64,000 nt of DNA from Providencia alcalifaciens. Lineage in GTDB: Bacteria; Pseudomonadota; Gammaproteobacteria; Enterobacterales; Enterobacteriaceae. The stretch is from the NCBI GenBank assembly GCA_025961275.1, contig JAOQNJ010000001.1, positions 4,485,353 through 4,549,352 of the forward strand, in the 5' to 3' direction. How positions within the stretch are numbered: the stretch's first letter is position 1; the number at the start of each line of letters is the position of its first letter. Shown here piece after piece: positions 8,880 through 19,509 of this stretch. A program made the position numbers and the translations under genes. The notes beneath the pieces were generated by a model. That model had not been told where the DNA came from. It ran no database searches and saw nothing but the letters and a program-made list of their open reading frames with translations.

Positions 8880-9698
8880 TTATAAAACGTATTTACGAAT
8901 TACTTCTGCGATACCCGGTTGGGTATTATCACGCGTAACCAGTTTAGCTTGTTGTTTGATTTCATCAACGGCATTACCCATAGCAACACCTAACCCCGCG
9001 GTCGTCAGCATACTCAGGTCATTGAAGTTATCACCAAAGGCAATAATATCATCCATAGTCATACCTTGTGATTCAACCCATTGTTTCAAACGTTGGCCTT
9101 TGCTATTACCTTTACGACCGACATCTACCTGATCAACCCAAGACCATTCACATTCTAAACCAAAGTCATTTTCAATGCCTTGAATGACATCTTTGAGTTC
9201 ATCTAGATTTTCTGAACTGACTGCAAATTTCCAGATTGATTTGTAATCATGCATCACGTCAGCATAGTTTTCGACAAACTGAATATTAGGACGTTGTGCT
9301 TCAGGTAACGTTTGTGCCCAGTTAAGTGTTCTTTTGATCCCTTCAGTTGGTGCATTATACAGCATGGCATCATCGACATACATCAGGTGCTGAATATCGG
9401 TTCCATGTAACCGTTCAATCATTTGTGTTGCAGATTCTAATGTCATCGGATCGGAGGCAAGGACTTTTTTTCCTAAATAATCATAAAGGTAAGTTCCATT
9501 GCAGCAAATAGCCGGTGTATCAAGATTCAGTTCTTGATAAAAAGGATGGATCGCAACATGGTGACGCCCTGTGACTATCAGGACTTTAACACCTTGACGG
9601 CGAGCTTCATTTAACGCAGCTATAGATTCAGGCAGAATTTTCTTTTGAGGGTCAAGCAGTGTTCCATCAAGATCAAGCGCAATAACGCGGTATGACAT
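8880..9698 (-). CDS. ybhA: YbhA, HAD-family sugar/pyridoxal phosphate phosphatase
   Basis: A 272-residue HAD hydrolase of the Cof type, the same length as E. coli YbhA. Motif I is ALDLDGTLL, motif II VTGRHHV, and motifs III/IV are KGQRLKQW and GDNFNDLSML. E. coli YbhA dephosphorylates pyridoxal phosphate and sugar phosphates in vitro. The start MSYRVIAL has GGAG five bases upstream; four more upstream codons are open but weaker. It lies next to pgl, as in E. coli, but the pair is separated by a MITE-like element. Confidence 0.93.
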   Translation of the reverse strand: MSYRVIALDLDGTLLDPQKKILPESIAALNEARRQGVKVLIVTGRHHVAIHPFYQELNLDTPAICCNGTYLYDYLGKKVLASDPMTLESATQMIERLHGTDIQHLMYVDDAMLYNAPTEGIKRTLNWAQTLPEAQRPNIQFVENYADVMHDYKSIWKFAVSSENLDELKDVIQGIENDFGLECEWSWVDQVDVGRKGNSKGQRLKQWVESQGMTMDDIIAFGDNFNDLSMLTTAGLGVAMGNAVDEIKQQAKLVTRDNTQPGIAEVIRKYVL

Positions 9699-9778
9699 AA
9701 ACGACTCCACGTGATTTTAGGTTATATTTTAGCTGACTGATTACTATCACTTCAGTTAGCCAAAATTGGATTAGGCTA

Positions 9779-10034
9779 GGGGCTATTGATCTTTCAGGGG
9801 CAATTTTAGTTCAAAATAAAAGTCATTACTTATGGTAAAAAGAGACAAGGCGAGGGGTTTGTAGCTTATAGATATCGACAAAATACCTCTCAATGCGGGA
9901 TCAAGGAAATACAACCTTTTTGAACTGAACCCGTATTGCCGCTTTCATTCAGTACAATATGATAAATAGGCTTAATTCATCCAATTTTCATTCAAGTCTT
10001 GCTGCAAAAATAAGCATGAAAGATCAACAGCCCC
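9779..10034. mobile_element. MITE-like element, 256 bp, 18-bp inverted ends, TA duplication
   Basis: GGGGCTATTGATCTTTCA (9779-9796) and TGAAAGATCAACAGCCCC (10017-10034) are inverted repeats differing at one position. Both are flanked by TA (9777-9778 and 10035-10036), which looks like a target duplication. The interior has no usable ORF. TA target sites and short inverted ends are seen in mariner/IS630 and some IS5-family elements, so this is probably a non-autonomous derivative of one. A related end occurs at 19201. It occupies the ybhA-pgl spacer; the other half (10035-10220) holds only the presumed pgl promoter region. Confidence 0.7.
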
Positions 10035-10220
10035 TAAACATGGATGTTCATCATAGCGGATAATAGTGACTAACTGAACAGTTTTAATGCGCCTTACCTT
10101 ACTGTCGATCCGTAGCTCAAATTATTTTGAGTATATTTTACATGAGGTCAGTTAGTATATCCTGAGTGAATGCGCCTATAATGGTAGCGGCATATTTTTA
10201 TCATGAGTGAAGGAGTCAGG

Positions 10221-11207
10221 ATGAATCAGGTTGTTTATATCGCAAGCCCCGAAAGCCAGCAAATCCATGTTTGGTCAATGAATGAAGTCGGTGAGCTGAC
10301 TTTACTACAGACTGTGACGACACCAGGCCAAGTACAGCCGATGGTATTAAGTCATGATAAAAAACATCTTTATATTGGTGTTCGACCAAATTTCCGTGTT
10401 GTGACGTATCAAATTGAAGACGCGGGTACGCTTCGTTTGAAAGCAGAAACGTCAATTCCAGGTACACCTGTTCATTTATCTCTTGATAACACAGGCAAAT
10501 ATCTATTTGTCCCATCTTATCATCAACATAATTTGGCCGTGCTGCCGATTAATAGTGATGGCGTGCCACAAACTGCAATTCAAGTAGTGGAAGGGCTGCG
10601 TAATCCACACTCTTCGCATGTTGATGAAGATAATCAACAGCTCTGGGTACCTTGCTTAGGTGAAGACCATATCCGCCTATTTAATCTGCATGAAAATGGG
10701 TATTTGGCAGAGGCTTCAGCAGATCAAATTAGTTCAGCGAAAGGGGTAGGCCCTCGTCACCTTGCATTCCATCCGCAAGAAAGAGTTATTTATTGCCTTA
10801 ATGAATTAGACTCAACAATTAACGTATATCATAAATTTACGCGTTATCGTCAGACACAACATATTAATGTATATCCAGAAGGCAGTGAAAGCCAACGCTG
10901 GGCAGCGGATATTCACATCACGCCTGATGGTCGCCATCTATATGCCAGCGAGCGTTCAGATAGCTATATTAGCCATTTCTTCGTTTCAGATGATGGATGT
11001 GAACTAACTCTTGAAGGGACTTATCCAACAGAAGCACAGCCTCGTGGCTTTAATATTGATGCAACAGGCAGCTTCTTGATTTCTAGTGGGCAAAAATCTG
11101 ACGCTATTTCAGTATCAGAAATCGATCCAATTACGGGCAAGCTGACTCAAATTGGTCGTTACCCAGTGGGTAAAGGCCCAATGTGGGTAACTGTACTCGC
11201 ACGTTAA
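10221..11207 (+). CDS. pgl: 6-phosphogluconolactonase
   Basis: A 328-residue seven-bladed beta-propeller of the YbhE type, which hydrolyses 6-phosphogluconolactone in the oxidative pentose phosphate pathway. Repeated blade motifs are visible (DNTGKYLFVPSYH, HITPDGRHLYASERSD, DATGSFLISSGQ), along with the conserved GVGPRHLAFHP. Length and sequence match E. coli Pgl. The ATG at 10221 has AAGGAG in good spacing; six upstream codons are open but unlikely. A hairpin follows the gene. Confidence 0.95.
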   Translation: MNQVVYIASPESQQIHVWSMNEVGELTLLQTVTTPGQVQPMVLSHDKKHLYIGVRPNFRVVTYQIEDAGTLRLKAETSIPGTPVHLSLDNTGKYLFVPSYHQHNLAVLPINSDGVPQTAIQVVEGLRNPHSSHVDEDNQQLWVPCLGEDHIRLFNLHENGYLAEASADQISSAKGVGPRHLAFHPQERVIYCLNELDSTINVYHKFTRYRQTQHINVYPEGSESQRWAADIHITPDGRHLYASERSDSYISHFFVSDDGCELTLEGTYPTEAQPRGFNIDATGSFLISSGQKSDAISVSEIDPITGKLTQIGRYPVGKGPMWVTVLAR

Positions 11208-11241
11208 GCCTCAAATATATTACAAGAGATGAATTGATCCT

Positions 11242-11268
11242 AGATCTCCTCGATGACTGAGGAGATCT
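11242..11268. terminator. Hairpin between convergent pgl and bioA
   Basis: AGATCTCCTC (11242-11251) pairs perfectly with GAGGAGATCT (11259-11268) around a 7-nt loop. A second small stem, GGAAG/CTTCC followed by TTTT, sits near 11285-11301. Together they could end pgl transcription; the first lacks a T-tract. Confidence 0.55.
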
Positions 11269-11352
11269 TCACCTATTGTTTGCGGGAAGCCCCTTCCTTT
11301 TAGTGAACAGTCTAACTTTATGGGGTCAGTTCACTTTAGGGCGGGGAGGATG

Positions 11353-12624
11353 TCAATTCTCAATTACTTGCCTGATTGCCTCTGTCACTTTGCTCAATTG
11401 ATCCGGTGAAATAATATAGGGTGGCATCACATAAATTAGTCGTCCGAAAGGTCGCACCCAAACACCTTGAGCGACAAATTTCTTTTGCAGTTCAGCGGTA
11501 TTCACAGGTTCGCACATTTCAACCACGCCAATCGCACCTAATACACGAACATTTTTTATGCTTGGATGATCAGATAACGGCGTAAGTTCTGCGATAAGTT
11601 GCTGCTCAATACGGCTAACCGTCTGTTGCCAAGGGGTGTCACGCAATAGTTTTAAATTCGCATCAGCAACCGCGCAAGCTAAGGGATTGCCCATAAACGT
11701 AGGGCCGTGCATAAAGCATCCCGCTTCGCCATTACTGATAGTATCAGCAACGTGGCGTGTGGTTATTGTCGCGGAAAGTGTCATATAGCCACCCGTGAGC
11801 GCTTTTCCTAAGCACAGAATATCGGGAGAAATATTGGCATGATCACAGGCAAATAGCTGGCCAGTACGGCCAAATCCAGTGGCAATTTCATCGGCTATCA
11901 GCAATATTCCATAGCGATCACACAGCTCGCGTACACCTTTTAAATACTGGGGATGATAAAAGCGCATTCCACCAGCGCCTTGTACGATCGGTTCAAGGAT
12001 GATGGCTGCAATTTCGCGATGTTTTTGTTCTATTTCTCGTTCAATAGGAGCTAAATCTAGACTATTCCATTCATCATGAAATCCACATTGAGGGGCATCG
12101 ACAAAAATATGCGGTGGTAAGTAACCTTTGTAGAGCCCGTGCATCGAATTTTCCGGATCACAAACCGCCATCGCACCAAAGGTGTCACCATGATAACCGT
12201 GACGTAATGTTAAAATTCGTTGGCGTTTTTCTCCTTTAGCTTGCCAGTATTGCAGTGCCATTTTGAGAGAAACTTCGACAGCAACCGAGCCAGAGTCAGC
12301 TAAAAAAATGCATTCAAGCGGTTCTGGTGTTATTGCGACCAGTTGACGGCAGAGGCTAATGGCCGCTGGATGAGTTATCCCGCCAAACATTACATGAGAC
12401 ATTTTTTGCAGTTGATCAGTCACAGCTTGATTTAAAACTGGGTGATTGTAACCGTGAATCGCAGCCCACCAAGAAGACATACCGTCAATCAATCTTTTGC
12501 CGTCAGCCATGATGAGTTCAACGCCTTTGGCTTCAACCACTGGATAGGTTGGGATTGGTTGGCTCATTGAGGTATAGGGATGCCAAATATGTTTGGTATC
12601 AAAAGCAAGATCAGAATTATCCAT
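11353..12624 (-). CDS. bioA: BioA, adenosylmethionine-8-amino-7-oxononanoate aminotransferase
   Basis: A 423-residue class III PLP aminotransferase that converts KAPA to DAPA with S-adenosylmethionine as amino donor. It shows the N-terminal [25 protein letters not shown]-site [14 protein letters not shown] and the Schiff-base lysine in [16 protein letters not shown]. Length is close to E. coli BioA. It is transcribed away from bioBFCD across a 91-bp spacer that contains a BirA-type operator, the arrangement found in E. coli. Confidence 0.97.
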   Translation of the reverse strand: MDNSDLAFDTKHIWHPYTSMSQPIPTYPVVEAKGVELIMADGKRLIDGMSSWWAAIHGYNHPVLNQAVTDQLQKMSHVMFGGITHPAAISLCRQLVAITPEPLECIFLADSGSVAVEVSLKMALQYWQAKGEKRQRILTLRHGYHGDTFGAMAVCDPENSMHGLYKGYLPPHIFVDAPQCGFHDEWNSLDLAPIEREIEQKHREIAAIILEPIVQGAGGMRFYHPQYLKGVRELCDRYGILLIADEIATGFGRTGQLFACDHANISPDILCLGKALTGGYMTLSATITTRHVADTISNGEAGCFMHGPTFMGNPLACAVADANLKLLRDTPWQQTVSRIEQQLIAELTPLSDHPSIKNVRVLGAIGVVEMCEPVNTAELQKKFVAQGVWVRPFGRLIYVMPPYIISPDQLSKVTEAIRQVIEN

Positions 12625-12631
12625 TAGATTA

Positions 12632-12664
12632 TTGTCAACTTAATTTGTTAAATATAGTTGACAT
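12632..12664. promoter_or_regulatory. BirA-type bio operator between bioA and bioB
   Basis: TTGTCAACT (12632-12640) and AGTTGACAT (12656-12664) are inverted half-sites separated by 15 bp. This is the architecture of BirA operators (9-bp arms, 14-16-bp spacer). The central position in the divergent spacer predicts that biotinyl-AMP-bound BirA represses both transcripts. The arms differ from the E. coli TTGTAAACC consensus by a few bases. Confidence 0.75.
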
Positions 12665-12715
12665 GATAACCGCAATATTTAAACTGGCAACTCATTTTTC
12701 AGATGGAGAGCCGTC

Positions 12716-13753
12716 GTGAGCGAATTAAAAAAATGGACAACTAAACAGGCTAATGATTTGTTTTCAAAGCCTTTCTTTGAACTTTTGTTTCAAGCTCAGC
12801 AAATTCATCGCCAGCATTTTGACCCGCAGCAAATGCAAGTCAGTACATTGCTTTCTATCAAAACAGGCGCTTGTCCCGAAGATTGTAAATACTGCTCGCA
12901 AAGTGCTCGATACAAAACTGGATTAGAAACCGAACGTTTAATGGAAGTGCAACAAGTCCTCGCATCGGCAAAAAAAGCTAAACAAGCAGGCTCGACCCGT
13001 TTTTGTATGGGAGCAGCGTGGCGTAATCCGCGTGAGCGCGATATGCCGTACCTCGAAATGATAGTCAAAGAGGTCAAATCTCTCGGAATGGAAACCTGCA
13101 TGACCTTAGGAATGCTTGATAACAATCAGGCTCAGCGCCTCGCTGAAGCAGGTCTTGATTACTACAACCATAACCTTGATACCTCGCCTGAATATTACGG
13201 CAGCATTATTACGACAAGAACTTATCAAGACCGTTTAGATACGTTGGGTAATGTACGTGAAGCGGGTATTAAGGTGTGTTCAGGCGGGATTTTAGGGCTA
13301 GGTGAAAAAGTCAGTGACCGAGCAGCCTTGCTAGTTCAGCTTGCTAACCTACCGAAGCCACCAGAAAGTGTCCCCATTAACATGCTGATGAAAATTGAGG
13401 GAACACCAATGGCCGATAATGAAGATGTGGATGCATTTGATTTTATTCGGACTATTGCGGTAGCGCGTATCATGATGCCAACATCTTATGTCAGGCTATC
13501 CGCTGGACGTGATCATATGAATGAGCAAACCCAAGCACTGTGCTTTATGGCTGGTGCAAATTCGGTGTTTTATGGATGTAAATTACTCACCGCATCTAAC
13601 CCAGATGAAAATACTGATATCGCTTTATTTAAAAAACTGAATATTAACCCTGAACGTATTGAAGTCGCTGATGGTGATAATCAACAGGCAGCATACCTAG
13701 CAGAAACAATCGTCACTGCCGATAACCAAAGTTTTTATGATGCGGCAGTCTGA
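12716..13753 (+). CDS. bioB: Biotin synthase
   Basis: A 345-residue radical SAM enzyme that inserts sulfur into dethiobiotin in the last step of biotin synthesis. The 4Fe-4S cysteines are Cys53, Cys57 and Cys60 in CPEDCKYC, the same numbering as E. coli. [18 protein letters not shown] and SYVRLSAGR are also conserved. The start is GTG with GGAG eight bases upstream. It is first in the bioBFCD operon; its TGA overlaps the bioF ATG. The BirA-type operator lies 51 bp upstream. Confidence 0.97.
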   Translation: MSELKKWTTKQANDLFSKPFFELLFQAQQIHRQHFDPQQMQVSTLLSIKTGACPEDCKYCSQSARYKTGLETERLMEVQQVLASAKKAKQAGSTRFCMGAAWRNPRERDMPYLEMIVKEVKSLGMETCMTLGMLDNNQAQRLAEAGLDYYNHNLDTSPEYYGSIITTRTYQDRLDTLGNVREAGIKVCSGGILGLGEKVSDRAALLVQLANLPKPPESVPINMLMKIEGTPMADNEDVDAFDFIRTIAVARIMMPTSYVRLSAGRDHMNEQTQALCFMAGANSVFYGCKLLTASNPDENTDIALFKKLNINPERIEVADGDNQQAAYLAETIVTADNQSFYDAAV

Positions 13754-14907
13754 TGAGTTGGCAAGCTTTTATCCAATCACAGCTAGCGCAGCGCAAGCAG
13801 GATTCTGCTTGGCGTAAGCGAATCTGTATTGATTTTGGTACTAGTCGTGCATTGCAGGTCAGTGGACAAAAATACTTGAATTTTTCAAGTAATGATTATC
13901 TAGGATTAAGCCATCATCCAAAAGTTGTTGAAGCTTGGCAGAAAGGAGCAGCGCTATATGGGGTTGGAAGTGGTGGCTCAGGGCATGTCACTGGTTTTAC
14001 TCAGGCTCATTATGCTCTCGAAAATGATTTATCTGAATGGTTAGACTACCCAAGAGCACTGCTGTTTATTTCTGGCTTTGCGGCGAACCAAGCTGTGATA
14101 ACCGCACTAATGGCACAAGGCGACCGTATTTTAGCCGACAAGCTCAGCCATGCTTCTATTTTAGAAGCGTCAATGTTATCAAGTGCCAATTTGCGGCGCT
14201 TTACCCACAATAGCCCATTAGCATTACAAAAATTACTCACCAACCCGTCAAAAGGTAAAACGTTAGTGATCACTGAAGGTGTATTTAGCATGGATGGTGA
14301 TAGTGCTCCGCTAGATGATTTACATCAATTGGCTCGAGCAAATAATGCGTGGTTTATGGTGGATGATGCTCACGGAATTGGTGTAAGAGGGCGAGAAGGG
14401 CGTGGCAGTTGTGATGTTTATGGCGTTAAACCAGAGTTGTTGATTGTCACATTCGGTAAGGCTTTTGGTTTAAGTGGTGCAGCCGTGTTATGTGATGAAC
14501 AGACTGCTGATTACTTTATTCAAGTCGCTCGTCATTTGATTTATAGCACATCAATGCCACCTGCTCAGGCTGTTGCTTTATCTGGCGCATTAAAACAAAT
14601 CAGGCAGGCTAATGACGCAAGAGCTCAACTCAATCACAACATCGCTTACTTTAGAAAAAATATTCAGCTTGATGACTTGCGGCTTGCGCCCTCAGAGACC
14701 GCAATCCAACCCTTAATCGTGGGTGACAATGATAAAAGCCTACAATTAGCTGATTTTTTACGCCAAAACGGATTATGGGTGCAAGCTATTCGGCCGCCAA
14801 CAGTGCCACCAAGTAGTGCGCGACTTAGGATCACGTTAAGTGCTGCGCATGATCAGCAAGACATAGACAGATTGTTGGAGGTGCTTCATGGTTTTACCAT
14901 TAAGTGA
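13753..14907 (+). CDS. bioF: BioF, 8-amino-7-oxononanoate synthase
   Basis: A 384-residue PLP enzyme of the alpha-oxoamine synthase family; it condenses pimeloyl-ACP with alanine to give [38 protein letters not shown] and the PLP lysine in [11 protein letters not shown] are all present. The ATG overlaps the bioB stop by one base, and the end overlaps bioC by 20 nt, so translation is probably coupled. Confidence 0.97.
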   Translation: MSWQAFIQSQLAQRKQDSAWRKRICIDFGTSRALQVSGQKYLNFSSNDYLGLSHHPKVVEAWQKGAALYGVGSGGSGHVTGFTQAHYALENDLSEWLDYPRALLFISGFAANQAVITALMAQGDRILADKLSHASILEASMLSSANLRRFTHNSPLALQKLLTNPSKGKTLVITEGVFSMDGDSAPLDDLHQLARANNAWFMVDDAHGIGVRGREGRGSCDVYGVKPELLIVTFGKAFGLSGAAVLCDEQTADYFIQVARHLIYSTSMPPAQAVALSGALKQIRQANDARAQLNHNIAYFRKNIQLDDLRLAPSETAIQPLIVGDNDKSLQLADFLRQNGLWVQAIRPPTVPPSSARLRITLSAAHDQQDIDRLLEVLHGFTIK

Positions 14908-15673
14908 TGAAAAACAAAAAATCGCTTCTGCATTTGGTCGAGCCGCAAAACGTTATGATTCAATAGCGCATTACCAGCAAAATAGCGGGCATCAATTACT
15001 CAATTTATTAACCTCCACATTGTTCAATAACCGTGATCTACGTGCAAAAAAAGTCATGGATGCCGGTTGTGGAACGGGTTTTTTTAGTCAGGTGATGAGC
15101 GAGTGCGGTGCAGAAGTAATGGCATTGGATTTATCCTCTGGCATGTTAGAGGTTGCACGAAGTAAAGGTGCTGCTGCCGATTACACCTGCGCAGATATGG
15201 AATCTTTACCTTTTGAGGATGAAGCTTTTGATATTGTATTTTCTAATTTAGCTCTCCAGTGGTGTGGTAGCCTGCGGGAAACATTATCTGAGCTGTATCG
15301 CGTGACGAAATCGGGTGGTGCTGTTGCTTTTACGACATTGGCGCAAGGATCTTTGAGTGAACTATCACTCGCTTGGGCATCACTCGATGGGCAATCTCAT
15401 GTGAATAATTTCCTTAGCTATCAAGAGATACTTGAGTGTTGTAAAGCATGGCGGCATCAATTGATACTACAGCCAGATAAACTCTATTATCCTGATCTGA
15501 CTAGCTTACTTAATTCATTGAAAGGGATCGGTGCCACACATTTAACTGCGGGGAGAAAAGGTGGACTGATGACGAGGCAAAGGCTTGATCAGCTATCCTG
15601 TGCTTATCCAACGTCAGATAGCGGACTTGCATTAACTTATCAAACAGTATTTGGAATAATTTATCGTGACTAA
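14888..15673 (+). CDS. bioC: BioC, malonyl-ACP O-methyltransferase
   Basis: A 261-residue SAM-dependent methyltransferase that caps malonyl-ACP to start pimelate synthesis. It has motif [14 protein letters not shown], the acidic ALDLSSGML, the D-M-E-S-L-P-F segment and SNLALQWCG. The C-terminal LKGIGATHL and LTRQRLDQL-like blocks are typical of enterobacterial BioC. It overlaps bioF by 20 nt and bioD by 8 nt. No bioH is in the window; in E. coli it lies elsewhere. Confidence 0.95.
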   Translation: MVLPLSDEKQKIASAFGRAAKRYDSIAHYQQNSGHQLLNLLTSTLFNNRDLRAKKVMDAGCGTGFFSQVMSECGAEVMALDLSSGMLEVARSKGAAADYTCADMESLPFEDEAFDIVFSNLALQWCGSLRETLSELYRVTKSGGAVAFTTLAQGSLSELSLAWASLDGQSHVNNFLSYQEILECCKAWRHQLILQPDKLYYPDLTSLLNSLKGIGATHLTAGRKGGLMTRQRLDQLSCAYPTSDSGLALTYQTVFGIIYRD

Positions 15674-16340
15674 AACCTATTTTGTAACAGGCACAGATAC
15701 CGAGGTTGGTAAAACAGTCGCGAGTTGTGCTTTATTGCAAGCGGCTACTCAGCTAGGATTTAAAACAGCGGGTTATAAGCCAGTTGCTTCAGGAAGCGAG
15801 CTAACGCCACAAGGGTTACGCAATAGTGACGCACTCTTATTACAAGCGAATAGTGATTTATTGCTAACTTATGATGAAGTGAACCCTATTGTATTTGAAG
15901 CACCAACCTCGCCACACATTATCAGTGAAAAAATGGGGATTCCGATTGATTTCACTATTATGAGTGACAGCTTAAAACAGCTACAATCAAAGGCTCAATG
16001 GGTGCTGGTTGAAGGTGCTGGTGGATGGTATACACCTCTATCAACGCAGAAAAATTATGCAGACTGGGTAATTGAACAGCAGCTACCTGTGATCATGGTC
16101 GTTGGCATCAAACTTGGTTGTATTAATCATGCTTTATTAACCGCAGAATCTATCAAGCTCTCAGGATTGACCCTTGTTGGCTGGATTGCCAATGAGATTG
16201 AACCTACGGGAGTCTACCAGGTCGAATACCTTGCCACGCTTAATAGGCTGATCACAGCTCCTTGTCTCGGAACGATACCACATCAAGATCTGAAATTGAT
16301 GACAGATCTTGGTCAATACGTCGATTTATCTGCATTTTAA
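15666..16340 (+). CDS. bioD: Dethiobiotin synthetase
   Basis: A 224-residue P-loop ATPase that closes the ureido ring of dethiobiotin from DAPA, CO2 and ATP. It has FVTGTDTEVGKT at the N-terminus, YKPVASG, VEGAGGWYTPL and the late GTIPH. The start is GTG inside the end of bioC (8-nt overlap), which indicates translational coupling. It is the last gene of bioBFCD. No convincing terminator follows. Confidence 0.96.
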   Translation: MTKTYFVTGTDTEVGKTVASCALLQAATQLGFKTAGYKPVASGSELTPQGLRNSDALLLQANSDLLLTYDEVNPIVFEAPTSPHIISEKMGIPIDFTIMSDSLKQLQSKAQWVLVEGAGGWYTPLSTQKNYADWVIEQQLPVIMVVGIKLGCINHALLTAESIKLSGLTLVGWIANEIEPTGVYQVEYLATLNRLITAPCLGTIPHQDLKLMTDLGQYVDLSAF

Positions 16341-16708
16341 TTTTTCGTCAGCTAGTCATGTGTAAAATAACTAAAAAGTTCACGTTAACCCATCATTAAG
16401 TAAATATGGGGGATTGAGTGTGCTATATATAAATGACACTACGCTATGAATTTGATGCATTATGATGATAGGTAAAGGGTCTGATTGAGTTATTTTGAGA
16501 CGATCATTTATTGAGCTAAAAATGGATTTTTGATCGTGAATTACCCTGTTATTGTCAATGCGGATCCGACGAAACAGAGTAAAATTTCATTTTTTAGTAA
16601 ATTCAGCGTAAAAATATTTTCATGAAAACGTCATTTTTATGTCATTTTACGAAGAAATATAATTTGAGCCGAATAATGGGAAAGCATGAGGCTAAAGGGA
16701 TAGCAGAG

Positions 16709-16731
16709 TTATCCACCATTTCTGTGGATAA
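16709..16731. promoter_or_regulatory. Two opposed DnaA boxes upstream of uvrB
   Basis: TTATCCACC (16709-16717) differs from the DnaA consensus TTATNCACA at one base. TGTGGATAA (16723-16731) is a perfect box on the other strand. They are separated by five bases and lie about 320 bp before uvrB. DnaA binding upstream of uvrB is known in E. coli, which supports the reading. Confidence 0.6.
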
Positions 16732-17000
16732 CCTTGTGAATTAGATCTATAAAAGTAATGACACCCAAGGTCACGAGCGGCTTTGCCTTTATTTGGTGTG
16801 ATTTCAGACTTATAAATAATAAGCATAAAATACAATTAGTTAAATAAAAGCAAGCTAAGCGATTTTATTTGTGATAAAGCTGAAAATTGGATTAGCATAA
16901 AATATATAAATCGGCTGAGGTCAAGTAAAATTTTGGGGATAACCTTACCATTATGATAATAAATCGAGTGAGGGATATTTTTTAAACTCAGTACTTGAAG

Positions 17001-17016
17001 CTGGTTTTTTATCCAG
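17001..17016. promoter_or_regulatory. LexA (SOS) box of uvrB
   Basis: CTGGTTTTTTATCCAG fits CTG-N10-CAG exactly and is almost the same as the E. coli uvrB box. It lies 38 bp before the start codon, next to a TATTAT that may serve as the -10 element. It predicts damage-inducible expression. Confidence 0.88.
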
Positions 17017-17053
17017 TATTATAGGTGGGTTAATCCGTTAAGAGGCATGGGTA

Positions 17054-19072
17054 ATGAGTAAAGCATTTAAATTGTATTCTGATTTTCAAGCAGCAGGGGA
17101 CCAACCTGAGGCAATTCGTCGACTTTCTGAGGGATTAGGAGATGGTCTTGCTCATCAAACCCTTTTAGGTGTAACGGGTTCAGGTAAAACCTTCACTATC
17201 GCCAATGTGATTGCAAAAGAAAATCGTCCTACAATGTTAATGGCGCATAACAAAACCTTGGCTGCACAGCTTTATAGTGAGATGAAAGCCTTCTTTCCTG
17301 ATAATGCGGTTGAATATTTTGTCTCATATTATGACTATTATCAGCCTGAAGCCTATGTGCCCAGCTCAGATACCTTTATCGAAAAAGATGCTTCCGTTAA
17401 CGAACATATTGAGCAAATGCGTTTGTCTGCGACTAAGGCACTGCTTGAGCGACGTGATGTAATTGTGGTTGCATCAGTCTCTGCCATTTATGGTCTTGGT
17501 GACCCTAATAGTTATTTGAAAATGATGTTGCATTTGAGCGATGGAATGATTATCGATCAGCGCTCAATTCTACGTCGTTTAGCTGACTTACAATATAGCC
17601 GCAATGATCAAGCTTTTACTCGAGGAACGTTTCGTGTTCGAGGTGAAGTGATTGATATTTTTCCTGCTGAATCTGACGAATATGCGCTGCGTGTCGAATT
17701 ATTTGACGAAGAGGTTGAACGGTTGTCACTGTTTGATCCACTAACTGGCCAAATCCAGCATCGAGTTCCTCGTTTTACCGTTTACCCTAAAACACACTAT
17801 GTTACGCCAAGAGAACGTATTTTAGAGGCTATGGAGCAAATTAAAGTCGAGTTAGTCGATAGACGTAAAGTGTTACTCGAAAATCATAAACTGCTTGAGG
17901 AACAACGTATTTCTCAACGGACACAGTTTGATCTCGAAATGATGAATGAGCTTGGTTATTGCTCTGGTATTGAGAACTACTCGCGCTACCTATCGGGGCG
18001 TGGGCCGGGAGAGCCACCACCAACGCTATTTGATTATCTTCCAGCGGATGGCTTGCTGGTGGTTGATGAATCTCACGTGACTATTCCTCAAATTGGTGCG
18101 ATGTATAAAGGTGACCGTTCACGTAAAGAAACACTGGTTGAATATGGCTTCCGTCTGCCTTCGGCATTGGACAATAGACCGATGCGATTCGAAGAATTTG
18201 AGGCATTAGCGCCTCAGACAATTTATGTTTCTGCCACACCGGGCAATTATGAGATAGAAAAATCAGGCACTGAAGTGATTGAGCAAGTTGTTCGCCCTAC
18301 CGGGTTACTCGATCCTATTATTGAAGTGCGCCCTGTTGCGACACAGGTCGATGATTTAATTTCTGAAATCCGTATTCGAGTACAGAAAAATGAGCGTGTT
18401 CTTGTTACCACTCTGACAAAACGCATGTCAGAAGATTTAACCGAATACCTTGAAGAGCACGGTCAAAAAGTCCGTTATTTACACTCGGATATTGAGACGG
18501 TTGAACGTGTCGAAATCATTCGAGATTTACGCTTAGGCGTATTTGATGTGTTAGTTGGGATCAACTTGCTCAGAGAAGGTCTTGATATGCCTGAGGTATC
18601 ATTGGTCGCGATTTTGGATGCAGACAAAGAAGGTTTCTTGCGTTCCGAGCGCTCATTGATACAAACGATAGGACGAGCTGCCCGTAACCTTAATGGTAAA
18701 GCGATTCTTTATGGCGACCGAATTACTAAGTCGATGGACAAAGCGATTCGCGAGACTGAACGTCGTCGTGCCAAGCAAATAGAGTTTAATGAAGAGCACG
18801 GTATCGTTCCACAAGGCTTAAATAAGAAAATTGGGGATATCCTACAGATTGGCCATAAAGTCGGTGGAAAAGGTAAAGGGAAAAGTAAAGATAACGCAAA
18901 AACAGATCCGCGTGATGATATTAAATTACTCTCGACCAAAGAGCTGGAACACCGCATTTCGCAGCTTGAAGCACAAATGTACAAACATGCACAAGACTTG
19001 GAGTTTGAAGCAGCCGCTAATGTCAGGGATCAGCTCCAAGAGCTTAGAGATCTCTTTATCGCGAATTCTTAG
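17054..19072 (+). CDS. uvrB: UvrB, excinuclease ABC subunit B
   Basis: A 672-residue damage-recognition helicase of nucleotide excision repair. It works with UvrA in lesion search and loads UvrC for incision. It has Walker A GVTGSGKT, the beta-hairpin [20 protein letters not shown], the C-terminal helicase motifs ([22 protein letters not shown]) and a final UVR domain ([12 protein letters not shown]) that contacts UvrC. The ATG has AGAGG eight bases upstream. The LexA box predicts SOS control. Length matches E. coli. Confidence 0.98.
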   Translation: MSKAFKLYSDFQAAGDQPEAIRRLSEGLGDGLAHQTLLGVTGSGKTFTIANVIAKENRPTMLMAHNKTLAAQLYSEMKAFFPDNAVEYFVSYYDYYQPEAYVPSSDTFIEKDASVNEHIEQMRLSATKALLERRDVIVVASVSAIYGLGDPNSYLKMMLHLSDGMIIDQRSILRRLADLQYSRNDQAFTRGTFRVRGEVIDIFPAESDEYALRVELFDEEVERLSLFDPLTGQIQHRVPRFTVYPKTHYVTPRERILEAMEQIKVELVDRRKVLLENHKLLEEQRISQRTQFDLEMMNELGYCSGIENYSRYLSGRGPGEPPPTLFDYLPADGLLVVDESHVTIPQIGAMYKGDRSRKETLVEYGFRLPSALDNRPMRFEEFEALAPQTIYVSATPGNYEIEKSGTEVIEQVVRPTGLLDPIIEVRPVATQVDDLISEIRIRVQKNERVLVTTLTKRMSEDLTEYLEEHGQKVRYLHSDIETVERVEIIRDLRLGVFDVLVGINLLREGLDMPEVSLVAILDADKEGFLRSERSLIQTIGRAARNLNGKAILYGDRITKSMDKAIRETERRRAKQIEFNEEHGIVPQGLNKKIGDILQIGHKVGGKGKGKSKDNAKTDPRDDIKLLSTKELEHRISQLEAQMYKHAQDLEFEAAANVRDQLQELRDLFIANS

Positions 19073-19077
19073 CGGCA

Positions 19078-19118
19078 AAAGGTTAACTGCTTAAGTTTAC
19101 TTTGCGGCAGTTAACTTT
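19078..19118 (+). terminator. Hairpin after uvrB
   Basis: GTTAACTGC (19082-19090) pairs perfectly with GCAGTTAAC (19107-19115). Flanking A and T residues extend the stem with one bulge. The T-rich tail is weak. It is probably the uvrB terminator. Confidence 0.6.
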
Positions 19119-19198
19119 AATCGGTGTATTGTCAATATAGTATGTAGACTCTACAAACCCAGCTACATACATCGGTATATTCTTTGGAATGGCTTCAC

Positions 19199-19312
19199 TA
19201 GGGATTGTTGATCTTTGAAGATCAATTTTTATTCGAATTAAAAGCCTCTACTTAAGCTGAAAATAAGCAGGGGGAGCGGTTCCCTGCCTAGTGGGCTAGG
19301 TAAGACCCACTA
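19199..19312. mobile_element. Fragment related to the 9779-10034 element, with two hairpins
   Basis: TA followed by GGGATTGTTGATCTTT at 19201 resembles the left end of the MITE at 9779. The likeness continues at roughly 70 percent for about 50 bases (CAATTTTTATTC, AAAAG, CTACTTA). No matching right end was found. GCAGGG/CCCTGC (19267-19287) and TAGTGGG/CCCACTA (19289-19312) then form two small stems. The rest of the 437-bp uvrB-yvcK gap (19313-19509) shows nothing I can name. Confidence 0.45.
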
Positions 19313-19509
19313 AACATCCCGAAAAATCGCTTTTAATCGAATCAGAAGGGCGCTTTTGATTTGCAGCTTGAGTTTGCAGTGATATTTTTTAATCACATTA
19401 ATACGTGACATGATTCTATTGCTGTTATTTAAACCAATTGGTGAAGTAAAAATAAGTAGCAAAAAGTAACAGCCTTTGTTATCTATCGGCATCTTAAATT
19501 ATTTGAAGT

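Larger units (their letters stand above)
16341..17053. other. Long uvrB upstream region
   Basis: A 713-bp AT-rich spacer between bioD and uvrB without a credible ORF. It contains two DnaA boxes (16709-16731) and, close to uvrB, a LexA box (17001-17016). CGATCA/TGATCG arms enclose AAAAATGGATTTTT near 16500-16537, a weak hairpin of unknown meaning. E. coli uvrB also has a long multi-promoter upstream region with DnaA boxes. Confidence 0.6.

Noticed and set aside
10099-10136. Possible ERIC right-end remnant (GTAGCTCAAATTATTTTGAG)
   Set aside because: Only about 30 bases resemble the family end; similar weak fragments at 41496-41514 and 44083-44105 were also left out as too degenerate.
16500-16537. 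Weak hairpin with AAAAATGGATTTTT in the uvrB upstream region as a small RNA terminator
   Set aside because: No promoter or conserved RNA could be assigned; the pairing is AT-rich and may be chance.
19310-19492. Minus-strand 60-codon ORF in the uvrB-yvcK gap ending LKLQIKSALLIRLKAIFRDV
   Set aside because: It is in a mobile-element-like region and could be a transposase tail, but I cannot match it to a family and it lacks a convincing start.
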